31,489 bases of DNA from JASFRS01 sp050114795 (lineage in GTDB: Bacteria; Pseudomonadota; Alphaproteobacteria; Sphingomonadales; CAKZYD01): contig JASFRS010000004.1 in NCBI GenBank assembly GCA_050114795.1, forward strand, positions 1 to 31,489. The letters are read 5' to 3'. The notes below the pieces were generated by a model. That model was not told where the DNA came from. It worked only from the letters and a program-made list of their open reading frames with translations, and searched no databases. Both the position numbers and the translations under genes were made by a program. This document shows, piece by piece, positions 8,497 to 16,333 of this stretch. Position 1 is the first letter of the stretch. Each line of letters opens with the position of its first letter.

Positions 8497-8547
8497 GCGT
8501 TATGTGACCGTCATAAGAACGACATCGCTCTGTAATAAAAGCGTCAT
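8497..8547 (+). promoter_or_regulatory. Array of five Pho-box half-sites upstream of pstS
   Basis: Five 7-bp elements occur at an exact 11-bp period: GCGTTAT (8497), CCGTCAT (8508), ACGACAT (8519), CTGTAAT (8530) and GCGTCAT (8541), separated by 4-bp, mostly A-rich spacers. This is the PhoB direct-repeat layout (consensus CTGTCAT, 4-bp spacer, repeated). The two promoter-proximal elements with spacer AAAA form the best box. The array ends 90 bp before the pstS GTG. It should make pstS strongly phosphate-starvation inducible. Confidence 0.8.
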
Positions 8548-8637
8548 ACCACCAAACTAATCCCTAGGCTGAGTGGGGAGACACTCAAACGAGGTTTTCC
8601 CTCGTCTAACCGCCACTTGATAGATGGAGATAGAGGC

Positions 8638-9699
8638 GTGCAATCAAAGAAATTAGGCTTAGTTGCTATTATGGCCGCAACGGCCCTGACTGGTCTGGCC
8701 ACCAGTGATACTGCTTTCGCACAGGCACGGGATCAAATCCGCATCGTTGGGTCTTCAACTGTATTCCCGTTTTCAACCGCCGTGGCCGAGGAATTCGGTC
8801 GTTCAACACAGTTTAAAGCACCAATTGTTGAATCAACCGGCACCGGTGGTGGTTTTAAACTTTTCTGCGGTGGTGTGGGTTTTGGTTACCCTGACATTTC
8901 AAATGCCTCACGCAAAATCAAATCATCAGAAGTCCAGCTTTGTGCTGAAAACGGTGTGACCTCCATCACCGAAGTCAAAGTGGGCTATGACGGCATTGTT
9001 TTGGCTAATGACAAGTCAGCCGCAATGTTCAACCTGACACTCGGTCAAATCTATCTGGCCCTCGCCAAAGAAATCCCCGGGGATGACGGGAAACTAATCG
9101 AAAATCCATATACCAATTGGAAGCAGATCGATCCAAGCCTGCCTGATATTGACATTGAAGTTCTTGGCCCACCGCCCACATCCGGCACACGCGACGCCTT
9201 TTCTGAACTGGCCATGGAAGGTGGATGCGAAAGCTTCCCTTCAATGGCAGCTTTGAAAAAGACCGATAAAAAAGCTTTTAAAGCTAAATGCATTACATTG
9301 CGTGAAGATGGTGCCTACATCGAGGCTGGTGAGAATGACAATCTGATCGTTCAAAAACTAGAAGCCAATCCAAGCGCTTTAGGCATTTTCGGTTATTCCT
9401 TCCTCGAACAAAATGCCGATAAGTTGCATGGCAGTGTTGTTGCTGGATATGCACCCACTTTCGATAATATTTCGGCCGGTGACTATCCCGTTTCCCGCTC
9501 ACTGTATTTCTACGTGAAAAATCAGCATGTAGGTTCAGTACCAGGTCTGAAAGAATATCTGCAGGAATTCACCAGCGACAAAGCCTGGGGCGATTATGGA
9601 TACCTCGCAGACAAAGGCCTAATCCCAATGCCTGCCGAAGAGCGTGCAAAATTCGCTAAAGATGCGGCTGAATTAAATGCCATGAACTCAGGTTCCTGA
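8638..9699 (+). CDS. pstS: Periplasmic phosphate-binding protein PstS
   Basis: PstS captures phosphate in the periplasm for the PstCAB importer. The 353-residue precursor has a Sec signal (KKLGLVAIMAATALTGLATSDTAFA, cut before about residue 30) and then the PstS core: IRIVGSSTVFPFSTAVAEEF, the phosphate-contacting STGTGGG loop, NASR, and GPPPTSGTRDAF with the SGTR phosphate-binding segment. The open frame begins at TTG 8617, but GTG 8638 has GGAG 8 bases upstream and leaves a clean signal peptide. By eye it is roughly two-thirds identical to the binding domain of the next gene, so it is one half of a local duplication. A Pho-box array precedes it and a strong hairpin follows. Confidence 0.94.
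   Translation: MQSKKLGLVAIMAATALTGLATSDTAFAQARDQIRIVGSSTVFPFSTAVAEEFGRSTQFKAPIVESTGTGGGFKLFCGGVGFGYPDISNASRKIKSSEVQLCAENGVTSITEVKVGYDGIVLANDKSAAMFNLTLGQIYLALAKEIPGDDGKLIENPYTNWKQIDPSLPDIDIEVLGPPPTSGTRDAFSELAMEGGCESFPSMAALKKTDKKAFKAKCITLREDGAYIEAGENDNLIVQKLEANPSALGIFGYSFLEQNADKLHGSVVAGYAPTFDNISAGDYPVSRSLYFYVKNQHVGSVPGLKEYLQEFTSDKAWGDYGYLADKGLIPMPAEERAKFAKDAAELNAMNSGS
8731..8762 (+). repeat. Direct repeat, copy 1 (pstS)
   Basis: These 32 bases, coding for DQIRIVGSSTV, are identical to 9947-9978 in the pstS-pstC fusion gene. A second shared stretch, 23 bases long, covers the STGTG phosphate loop in both genes. They mark a tandem duplication of the pstS domain and could support recombination. 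Confidence 0.85.
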
Positions 9700-9723
9700 G
9701 TCGCACAAAAGCGCCAAAATATC

Positions 9724-9751
9724 GGGGCCTGAGCAATCGCGCTCAGGCCCC
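9724..9751 (+). terminator. Strong hairpin between pstS and the pstS-pstC fusion
   Basis: A perfect 11-bp GC-rich stem, GGGGCCTGAGC paired with GCTCAGGCCCC, has a 6-base loop AATCGC. It starts 24 bases after the pstS stop. The bases that follow (AATCTCTTAAG) hold only a poor T tract, so it may be a partial terminator or an mRNA 3'-end stabiliser rather than an efficient terminator. Either way it would let pstS be made in excess of the membrane components. Confidence 0.55.
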
Positions 9752-9771
9752 AATCTCTTAAGTGACAGAGT

Positions 9772-9789
9772 TTGTAACAAAACTGTCAC
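9772..9789 (+). promoter_or_regulatory. Pho box upstream of the pstS-pstC fusion
   Basis: TTGTAAC, spacer AAAA, then CTGTCAC reproduces the canonical PhoB site (two CTGTCAT-like repeats 11 bp apart). It lies just after the pstS hairpin and 67 bp before the preferred GTG start at 9857, giving the transporter genes their own PhoB-dependent promoter. Confidence 0.78.
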
Positions 9790-9842
9790 AATAGACCCCT
9801 AGACGCTTGGAATGAGAATTCACCATCTTAAGGGACGTTCCC

Positions 9843-9848
9843 AAGGGA
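9843..9848 (+). promoter_or_regulatory. Ribosome-binding site selecting GTG 9857
   Basis: AAGGGA lies 8 bases before GTG 9857. The upstream in-frame ATG at 9812 lies only 22 bp after the Pho box, about where transcription would start, and lacks a comparable site. This favours the GTG. Confidence 0.5.
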
Positions 9849-9856
9849 TAATCAAT

Positions 9857-12328
9857 GTGATTAGTTTTTTGAAGCGCGCCACCTTCCCATTTTTGGCATT
9901 TGGTCTGATCTATGTGGCTTTAGTCCCACAGGCCGCAACAGCACGCGATCAAATCCGCATCGTTGGGTCTTCAACTGTTTACCCCTTTTCAACTGCTGTC
10001 GCTGAGGAATTTGGCCGGACATCCGGCTTCGCCTCTCCCATTGTTGAATCAACCGGCACCGGCGGCGGGTTAAAACTGTTTTGCAGCGGTGTGGGCGATG
10101 GATTTCCGGACATTGCCAATGCATCAAGGGCTATTAAGTCAAGCGAGGTAAATCTTTGCGCGCAGAATGGAGTAAATGCCATCACGGAAATCCGGGTGGG
10201 TTTCGACGGCATTGTTCTTGCGAATGACAAATCTGCTCCACATTTTACCCTAACACTCCCACAGCTTTTTCTTGCCTTGGCAAAACAAGTTCCCAATGCC
10301 GACGGCACAGCTTTGATCAACAATCCATATACGCGCTGGAACGAAATTGACCCTAGCCTACCGGGTTATGAAATCGAAGTCCTCGGACCGCCACCGACTT
10401 CGGGTACACGCGATGCCTTTGTTGAACTGGCAATGGAAAGCGGTTGTGACAGCTTCGCCGTTCTAGCTGACCTGAAAGCAAAAGACTCAAAAGCACATAA
10501 AGCGAAATGCACAACCCTGCGTGAGGATGGTCGTTTTATAGAAGCAGGCGAAAACGACAACCTGATCATTCAGAAACTGCAGGCGAATACGCGTGCGCTT
10601 GGCATCTTTGGATTTAGCTTTCTCGAGCAAAATCAAGACGTGTTACAGGCGACCACCATTAATGGAATGGTGCCCAGTTTTTCAAATATCGCTGACGGGA
10701 AGTACCCCGTTTCCAGATCGCTTTATATTTACGTCAAGGACCAGCATATCCCGCTGGTTACAGGCTTATCTGAATATGTCAGTGAATTTGTAAGCGAAGC
10801 CGCTTTCGGGCGAAACGGCTACCTAGCATCCAAAGGTTTAATTCCTTTGCCCGATCAGGTACGGGGCGAAATGCGGGCCAAAGCCGAAGAACTCGCTCAG
10901 CTTGTACCGGCAACAGCCGACACGGATATGGAAGCAGTAGAAACATTAATTTCTCCGACACTCGGCTGGATATTAGTCCTAGCCCTGGGGACTTTCGGTT
11001 TTTTCCTATCTCAATCGCGTGCTGGGAAATTTGCACGAGGAAATGCGACAGATCTCCATTCCCGCCCGCGCTATCATGGCGTTCACACAGCCTTGTGGAT
11101 TATTCTTCCAGCCACATTAGTGATTGGCGCATGGATCAGCTTTGGCAGCAACTTTATTGATGGGTTAATGCTGGACCGTCTTCCGACAGAGCTCCAGCCC
11201 ACAAGTCAACTTGAAGAACGCGTTTTAATCCAGGACTTACATCGCATGGCCGCGGGTGAAGAAAGCTTTGGCGCTGATAAGCGTTATGCGCCTTATGCCC
11301 TAGAATATGGCCGTTTGTCTGCGACTGGCGATCTGGCCGCGACACTGCTAGCGCTGTCCTTGGCCCTTATCAGTGGATTTTGGGCTTCATTCCGGGTTCG
11401 CCCTGGTCATCGTGCACGCAACAAAGTCGAGCGCTTCATGATGATCATTTTAGCAGCTTGTTCCGCAGTTGCCATTTTGACTACCTTAGGGATTGTTATG
11501 TCGCTGCTCTTTGAGAGCTTGCGATTTTTCTCCCGCGTGCCATTAACAGAATTTCTCTTTGGTATTCAATGGAGTCCGCAAACGGCCATTCGTGCCGACC
11601 AAGTCGGCTCATCAGGTGCTTTTGGTGCGATCCCATTGTTTGTCGGCACCTTCTTAATATCCGCTATTGCCATGGTCGTGGCGGTTCCAATCGGGTTGAT
11701 GGCGGCTATCTATATGACGCAATATTCCAGCCAGAAATTCCGCAAAGCGGCCAAACCTGCGCTTGAAATTCTTGCTGGTATTCCAACCGTTGTTTATGGC
11801 TTCTTCGCGGCGTTGACGGTAGCACCTCTTGTACGCCAAATCGGTGAAAGCATTGGATTACATGTGGCATCGGAAAGCGCACTAGCTGCGGGCCTTGTCA
11901 TGGGTGTCATGATTATCCCCTTCATGTCTTCCCTGACCGATGATGCCATAACGGCGGTGCCACAATCCATGCGCGACGGGTCATTAGCTTTGGGCGCGAC
12001 AAAGTCTGAGACGATCAAACAAGTCCTAATTCCAGCCGCGCTACCCGGAATTGTGGGGGCATTTTTGCTCTCTGTATCTCGGGCGATTGGGGAAACCATG
12101 ATTGTGGTGATGGCTGCGGGTCTTGCAGCCAACATGACGGTCAACCCGCTTGAAGCCGTAACAACTGTGACCGTGCAGATTGTGGCGCTTTTAACTGGCG
12201 ACCAGGAATTTGACAGTGCCAAGACTTTATCAGCCTTTGCACTTGGCTTGATCCTATTCCTCGCCACCTTGATTTTGAACATCATCGCGCTTCGCGTGGT
12301 GCGAAGGTATCGAGAAACCTATGAGTAA
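9857..12328 (+). CDS. pstC: Phosphate-binding protein PstS fused to phosphate permease PstC
   Basis: This 823-residue protein (838 if ATG 9812 is used) joins two subunits normally made separately. Residues about 1-29 are a signal or membrane anchor. Residues about 30-350 are a complete PstS domain with IRIVGSSTVYPFSTAVAEEF, STGTGGG and GPPPTSGTRDAF. A transmembrane helix follows (LGWILVLALGTFGFFLS, about 368-384). From about 409 on is a PstC permease with its N-terminal region, several membrane helices and the cytoplasmic coupling loop DGSLALGATKSETIKQVLIP (about 706-725) that contacts PstB. I see no frameshift or stop at the junction, so the fusion is genuine in this sequence. It overlaps pstA by 8 bp. 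PstS is a separate lipoprotein or periplasmic protein in the classical system. Confidence 0.9.
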   Translation: MISFLKRATFPFLAFGLIYVALVPQAATARDQIRIVGSSTVYPFSTAVAEEFGRTSGFASPIVESTGTGGGLKLFCSGVGDGFPDIANASRAIKSSEVNLCAQNGVNAITEIRVGFDGIVLANDKSAPHFTLTLPQLFLALAKQVPNADGTALINNPYTRWNEIDPSLPGYEIEVLGPPPTSGTRDAFVELAMESGCDSFAVLADLKAKDSKAHKAKCTTLREDGRFIEAGENDNLIIQKLQANTRALGIFGFSFLEQNQDVLQATTINGMVPSFSNIADGKYPVSRSLYIYVKDQHIPLVTGLSEYVSEFVSEAAFGRNGYLASKGLIPLPDQVRGEMRAKAEELAQLVPATADTDMEAVETLISPTLGWILVLALGTFGFFLSQSRAGKFARGNATDLHSRPRYHGVHTALWIILPATLVIGAWISFGSNFIDGLMLDRLPTELQPTSQLEERVLIQDLHRMAAGEESFGADKRYAPYALEYGRLSATGDLAATLLALSLALISGFWASFRVRPGHRARNKVERFMMIILAACSAVAILTTLGIVMSLLFESLRFFSRVPLTEFLFGIQWSPQTAIRADQVGSSGAFGAIPLFVGTFLISAIAMVVAVPIGLMAAIYMTQYSSQKFRKAAKPALEILAGIPTVVYGFFAALTVAPLVRQIGESIGLHVASESALAAGLVMGVMIIPFMSSLTDDAITAVPQSMRDGSLALGATKSETIKQVLIPAALPGIVGAFLLSVSRAIGETMIVVMAAGLAANMTVNPLEAVTTVTVQIVALLTGDQEFDSAKTLSAFALGLILFLATLILNIIALRVVRRYRETYE
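9947..9978 (+). repeat. Direct repeat, copy 2 (pstS-pstC fusion)
   Basis: Identical over 32 bases to 8731-8762 in pstS. Recombination between the copies would delete 1,216 bp and leave a single pstS-pstC fusion gene preceded by the pstS promoter. Confidence 0.85.
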
Positions 12329-13640
12329 GAAGCAAATCGGCGGACCTACCGCCTGGAAAGACCCGGCCATGCTGAAGCGGATTGAACGCCGCTATGCTAA
12401 AGAACGGCGCTTCCGTTTCTTAGGGCTAGGCGCGATTGGCATTGCTGTAGCCTTCTTGTTTCTACTCTTAGGCTCCATCACCTATCGCGGTATCGGCGGC
12501 TTCACACAGGCTCAACTGGCGCTTGATATTGAGTTCAATGAGCAAGTTTTGGGCGTAACCCCTCAAGATCTCAAAACAAAAGATGGGCGGGATAAATTAT
12601 ATCGCGCAGATTTTGGCCGCTTGATCCGAGAATCTTTAATGCGGCAATTTCCAAATGTCTCTGGCCGTTCGGATGTGCGTGCGCTCGTAGGTCTTGTCAG
12701 CTTAGGCGCGCGTCAACAACTGCGCGACCTTGTGCTGGAAAACCCCGCTGCTATTGGTCAGACGCGCACAATTTGGATGTTAACGTCAGACGATGTTGAT
12801 CAATATGTTAAAGGCAATGTGGACCCAAGCCTACCCGAAGCTGATCGCCGTTTGAAAGACCGCGATATTGCCTGGATTGACGCCTTAAAGACAGCAAATA
12901 GATTGCGCAGTAATTTCCATGTCCCCTTCCTAACGAATGGGGATTCTCGGGAACCTGAATTGGCTGGTATTTGGGGCGCAATGAAAGGCTCTTTCTTAAC
13001 GCTGCTTGTAACCCTTGCTATTTCTTTCCCCATTGGTATTGCGGCAGCGCTTTATTTGGAAGAATTCGCGCCTTCCAATCGCCTGACAGACTTTATTGAG
13101 GTAAACATCAACAACCTGGCTGCGGTGCCTTCTATTGTCTTTGGTTTGCTCGGCCTGGCGGTGTTTTTGAATATATTCGGCCTGCCCCGGTCTGCACCTT
13201 TGGTCGGGGGCCTAACTTTGGCACTGATGACCTTACCGACAATCATCATTGCTGCGCGCGCTGCGATTAAAGCGGTACCCCCATCCATTCGCGATGCAGC
13301 GATGGGCATAGGCGCAAGCCCCATGCAGGTGGTTTTCCATCATGTAGCACCCCTGGCTTTACCAGGTGTTATGACGGGCACAATCATTGGTATGGCTCGC
13401 GCTCTCGGTGAAACTGCGCCATTGCTGATGATTGGCATGGTAGCCTTTGTTTCCGAAGTGCCTGGTGGGTTTACCGACGCCTCAACGGTGTTGCCGGTGC
13501 AGATCTATATCTGGTCGGACAGCCCCGAACGTGCCTTTATTGCGAAGGTGTCAGCGGCTATATTGGTATTGCTTGGGTTTCTTATCGCGATGAACGGCTT
13601 AGCTGTTTATCTTCGAAACCGTTTCGAGCAGCGCTGGTAG
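12321..13640 (+). CDS. pstA: Phosphate ABC transporter permease PstA, long DUF3333 form
   Basis: PstA is the second inner-membrane permease of the phosphate importer. The 439-residue protein is longer than the about 300-residue E. coli type because it has an N-terminal DUF3333-like extension (about residues 1-210) with one membrane helix (FLGLGAIGIAVAFLFLLLGSI) and a soluble stretch, as is usual in alphaproteobacteria. The permease core starts near WGAMKGSFLTLLVTLAISFPIG, and the coupling loop is DAAMGIGASPMQVVFHHVAPLALPG. GMARALGETAPLLMIG is a conserved PstA helix. It overlaps the fused pstC gene by 8 bp and is followed 12 bp later by pstB, consistent with tight cotranslation. Confidence 0.95.
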   Translation: MSKKQIGGPTAWKDPAMLKRIERRYAKERRFRFLGLGAIGIAVAFLFLLLGSITYRGIGGFTQAQLALDIEFNEQVLGVTPQDLKTKDGRDKLYRADFGRLIRESLMRQFPNVSGRSDVRALVGLVSLGARQQLRDLVLENPAAIGQTRTIWMLTSDDVDQYVKGNVDPSLPEADRRLKDRDIAWIDALKTANRLRSNFHVPFLTNGDSREPELAGIWGAMKGSFLTLLVTLAISFPIGIAAALYLEEFAPSNRLTDFIEVNINNLAAVPSIVFGLLGLAVFLNIFGLPRSAPLVGGLTLALMTLPTIIIAARAAIKAVPPSIRDAAMGIGASPMQVVFHHVAPLALPGVMTGTIIGMARALGETAPLLMIGMVAFVSEVPGGFTDASTVLPVQIYIWSDSPERAFIAKVSAAILVLLGFLIAMNGLAVYLRNRFEQRW

Positions 13641-13652
13641 CGTGGTGAAAGA

Positions 13653-14456
13653 ATGAAAATGTTAAAGCAAGTGGAAGAACGTCCCGTGGTTGACATACGT
13701 ACACCTAAAATGGCGGCAAAAAATGTCTGTGTTCACTATGGCGAGAAACAAGCCATTAAAGACGTAAGCCTGGATGTTTTTGCCGATGAAGTCACAGCCT
13801 TGATTGGCCCATCAGGGTGCGGAAAGTCGACTTTCCTGCGCTGCCTTAACCGCATGAATGACACAATTAGCGCTGCTAAAGTCACGGGTGAGATCACTTT
13901 GGACGGCGATAATATCTACGACCGCAAAGTGGATGTTGTGCAATTGCGCGCACGGGTCGGCATGGTATTCCAAAAGCCCAACCCCTTCCCGAAATCCATT
14001 TATGATAATATCTCCTACGGCCCGACCATTCACGGTTTAGCCAACAAAGGCAGCGAGATGGACGACATTGTTGAAACATCGCTCAGCAAAGCCGGTTTAT
14101 GGGATGAAGTCAAAGACCGATTAAATGAACCAGGAACGGCTCTTTCAGGTGGTCAACAGCAAAGGCTCTGCATTGCGCGTGCTATTGCCGTTAACCCAGA
14201 AGTCATTTTGATGGATGAACCATGTTCTGCATTGGACCCCATTGCGACAGCACGTATTGAAGAACTGATAGATGAATTAAGAGGGCGTTTTGCCATCGTT
14301 ATCGTTACCCATAATATGCAGCAGGCCGCACGGGTGTCGCAGCGCACGGCTTTCTTCCACTTGGGGGATTTGATTGAAACTGGGCCAACGCCTGAGATTT
14401 TCACGAACCCTCGGGAAGAACGCACCAAGGATTATATCACCGGTCGCTACGGCTAA
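13653..14456 (+). CDS. pstB: Phosphate ABC transporter ATP-binding protein PstB
   Basis: PstB is the cytoplasmic ATPase that powers phosphate import and takes part in signalling to PhoR. The 267-residue protein has Walker A GPSGCGKS (residues 52-59), the Q loop VFQKPNPFP (about 105-113), ABC signature LSGGQQQR (164-171), Walker B VILMDEP (184-190) and the switch histidine in IVIVTHNMQQA. The NRMND segment after Walker A is characteristic of PstB. Length is typical. It lies 12 bp after pstA and 30 bp before phoU. Confidence 0.98.
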   Translation: MKMLKQVEERPVVDIRTPKMAAKNVCVHYGEKQAIKDVSLDVFADEVTALIGPSGCGKSTFLRCLNRMNDTISAAKVTGEITLDGDNIYDRKVDVVQLRARVGMVFQKPNPFPKSIYDNISYGPTIHGLANKGSEMDDIVETSLSKAGLWDEVKDRLNEPGTALSGGQQQRLCIARAIAVNPEVILMDEPCSALDPIATARIEELIDELRGRFAIVIVTHNMQQAARVSQRTAFFHLGDLIETGPTPEIFTNPREERTKDYITGRYG

Positions 14457-14486
14457 GCCGAGCGCTTTTGGATATTGGATTAAATT

Positions 14487-15206
14487 ATGGCACAGCAACA
14501 TACAGTTCGGGCATATGATCAGGAGTTAAACGAGCTCCGTGCGCTTATCAGCCGTATGGGCGGCATGGCAGAAGCTCAGATTGACGCCGCCGTCGACGCT
14601 TTGATGAATCGCAACGCAGAAGAAGCCCCAGCAATTGTTGAAAAGGACAAAGTCATCGATGATATGGAGGCTGAGGCTGAAAAGCTCGCCATTCAAACCA
14701 TCGCCCTGCGTGCGCCCATGGCTGATGATTTGCGTGATATCATCTCTGCCATGAAAATCTCATCCATTCTGGAGCGTACTGGCGACTATGCAAAAAACAT
14801 CGCCAAACGCACGGTTGTTCTCTCTACCTCAGAACGCCTTGAAACCGTTGTTATCATCCCACAGATGGCGCGGATGGTTACTCAAATGCTGAAGGACGTG
14901 ATCGACGCCTATATTGAACGGGATGCAGAGCGTGCGCTGCTTATCCGGGAACGCGACAAGGAAGTTGATGATCTTTACAATTCCCTGTTCCGGGAATTGC
15001 TTACACATATGATGGAAAATTCCAGAACCATCACACCTGCAACCCATTTGCTGTTCGTGGCGAAAAATCTGGAACGCGTAGGCGATCATGCCACTAATAT
15101 TGCTGAAATCATTTATTACAGCGTGACCGGTAAAACGATGGACCCGGCACGGCCCAAACAGGACAAAACGTCCTATGTCGATGTACAGCCACAAGACGAA
15201 GAATAG
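14487..15206 (+). CDS. phoU: Phosphate transport system regulator PhoU
   Basis: PhoU links the Pst transporter to the PhoR kinase and keeps the regulon off when phosphate is plentiful. The 239-residue protein is all-helical with the expected two PhoU repeats. The first is around ALRAPMADDLRDIISAMKISSILERTGDYAKNIAKR in its second helix pair, and the second is around TPATHLLFVAKNLERVGDHATNIAE. Acidic ExxxD metal-binding motifs are visible in both (ERTGDYAKN, ERVGDHATN). Its place between pstB and phoB is standard. Confidence 0.96.
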   Translation: MAQQHTVRAYDQELNELRALISRMGGMAEAQIDAAVDALMNRNAEEAPAIVEKDKVIDDMEAEAEKLAIQTIALRAPMADDLRDIISAMKISSILERTGDYAKNIAKRTVVLSTSERLETVVIIPQMARMVTQMLKDVIDAYIERDAERALLIRERDKEVDDLYNSLFRELLTHMMENSRTITPATHLLFVAKNLERVGDHATNIAEIIYYSVTGKTMDPARPKQDKTSYVDVQPQDEE

Positions 15207-15244
15207 AGGGACACTTCACATTCTTTGGTGACGGGGGATAGTCA

Positions 15245-15937
15245 ATGAAACCGAAGATTTTACTTGTAGAAGACGATAGCCATATTGCTGAGCTTGTTCG
15301 GTACAATCTCGAACAGGAAGACTTTCAAGTCATTCATTGTGAAGACGGTGAAGAGGCACTGTTACTTGCCCAGGAAGAAGAACCAGATCTTATACTTCTG
15401 GATTGGATGATCCCCCACCTGTCTGGCATCGAAGTTTGCAGACAATTAAGGCGCAAACCTACCACCCAACAAATCCCTATCATAATCGTCACCGCCCGGA
15501 CCGAAGAATTCGACCGGGTGCGTGGCCTTGATACCGGCGCCGATGACTATATTACCAAGCCCTTTTCACCGCGTGAGCTCATATCACGTATTCGCGCTGT
15601 ATTACGCCGCACACGTCCAATGCTTACCGGCGCTAATCTAAATTATGCGGATATCTCGCTTGATACACGTGCTCACAAAGTTTTGCGCGGTGAACGGCCT
15701 GTAAAACTTGGCCCGACAGAATTTAGATTGCTCCGTCATTTCCTTGAACACCCTGGCCGCGTTTTCACGCGTGAACAACTTTTAGATGCCGTTTGGGGCC
15801 ACGATGTCTATGTCGAATTACGGACTGTGGACGTTCATATCAGGCGGCTTCGCAAAGCTTTGAACGCAGGCGGCGAAACCGAGTTGATTCGAACAGTTCG
15901 CTCAGCCGGCTATGCATTAGATACAGAAGCAGCTTAA
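15245..15937 (+). CDS. phoB: Phosphate regulon response regulator PhoB
   Basis: PhoB is the DNA-binding response regulator that binds Pho boxes such as those before pstS and the fusion gene. The 230-residue protein has a receiver domain with Asp10/Asp11, phospho-acceptor Asp53 (LILLDWMIP), Thr83 and Lys105 (YITKPFSPREL), then a winged-helix OmpR-type domain (about 130-228) with the PTEFRLLRHFLEHPGRVFTREQLLDAVWG and VDVHIRRLRKAL segments. ATG 15245 has GGGGGA seven bases upstream. It ends the phosphate cluster; no obvious terminator follows. Confidence 0.97.
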   Translation: MKPKILLVEDDSHIAELVRYNLEQEDFQVIHCEDGEEALLLAQEEEPDLILLDWMIPHLSGIEVCRQLRRKPTTQQIPIIIVTARTEEFDRVRGLDTGADDYITKPFSPRELISRIRAVLRRTRPMLTGANLNYADISLDTRAHKVLRGERPVKLGPTEFRLLRHFLEHPGRVFTREQLLDAVWGHDVYVELRTVDVHIRRLRKALNAGGETELIRTVRSAGYALDTEAA

Positions 15938-16333
15938 TCTGTATTTACAATCTTATTCACGCGTTAAATTTTCAATTTAGCAGCTTTGAACCCATGATTG
16001 TAAGTACAATAACTGTCGGTTTGCTTTACATACAATAGTTAATTTTTCAACTCCCCACGATATTGCAGTGCGGTAAGTCATTGATATTACATGAACTGCG
16101 ACAATTTGGCCCACCCCTTGCATGGTTAGCTATATGAGCCCAAGCCAAATTACGGCTTTGCGTTCAATGACTGGATTTGAATGATAATGGATTTGGTGGA
16201 ACAAGAAAGAAAAACAAACAACTGATTAAAGTATAAATAATAGATTTGCATGTTATGCAGGTCTTTATTTACCATTCATTAACCATGTTGTTGTTTCATT
16301 TACTTGGACCCCGAGTAACAGAGTGGTGGTAAC
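15938..16333. other. 396-bp non-coding gap with several inverted repeats
   Basis: No convincing gene was found here. Visible structure: TAAATT-TTC-AATTTA (15965-15979), ATTGTA-AG-TACAAT (15997-16010), an 8-bp inverted repeat AATTTGGC/GCCAAATT (16103-16110 and 16144-16151) enclosing a C-rich stretch, and a hairpin-like block at 16234-16271 with TAAATAA/TTATTTA outside and TGCAT-GTT-ATGCA inside. The region presumably holds the promoter of the 91-aa membrane protein and could encode a small RNA; I cannot assign one. Confidence 0.4.
16279..16286 (+). promoter_or_regulatory. CtrA-type half-site candidate upstream of the 91-aa membrane protein
   Basis: TTAACCAT occurs 48 bp before the ATG at 16334. 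This 8-mer is, from memory of Caulobacter work, a CtrA-bound half-site motif. The same motif appears in reverse upstream of the Wza-like gene. An 8-mer has noticeable chance frequency in AT-rich gaps. Confidence 0.25.

Noticed and set aside
11794..12285. 163-codon open frame antisense to the permease half of the pstS-pstC fusion
   Set aside because: It is a shadow of a strongly conserved permease; its translation is low in complexity and has no ribosome-binding site or recognisable domain.
15965..16010. Two short AT-rich palindromes after phoB as operators or a terminator
   Set aside because: Arms are 6 bp, nearly all A/T, and no T tract follows; too weak for a separate claim.
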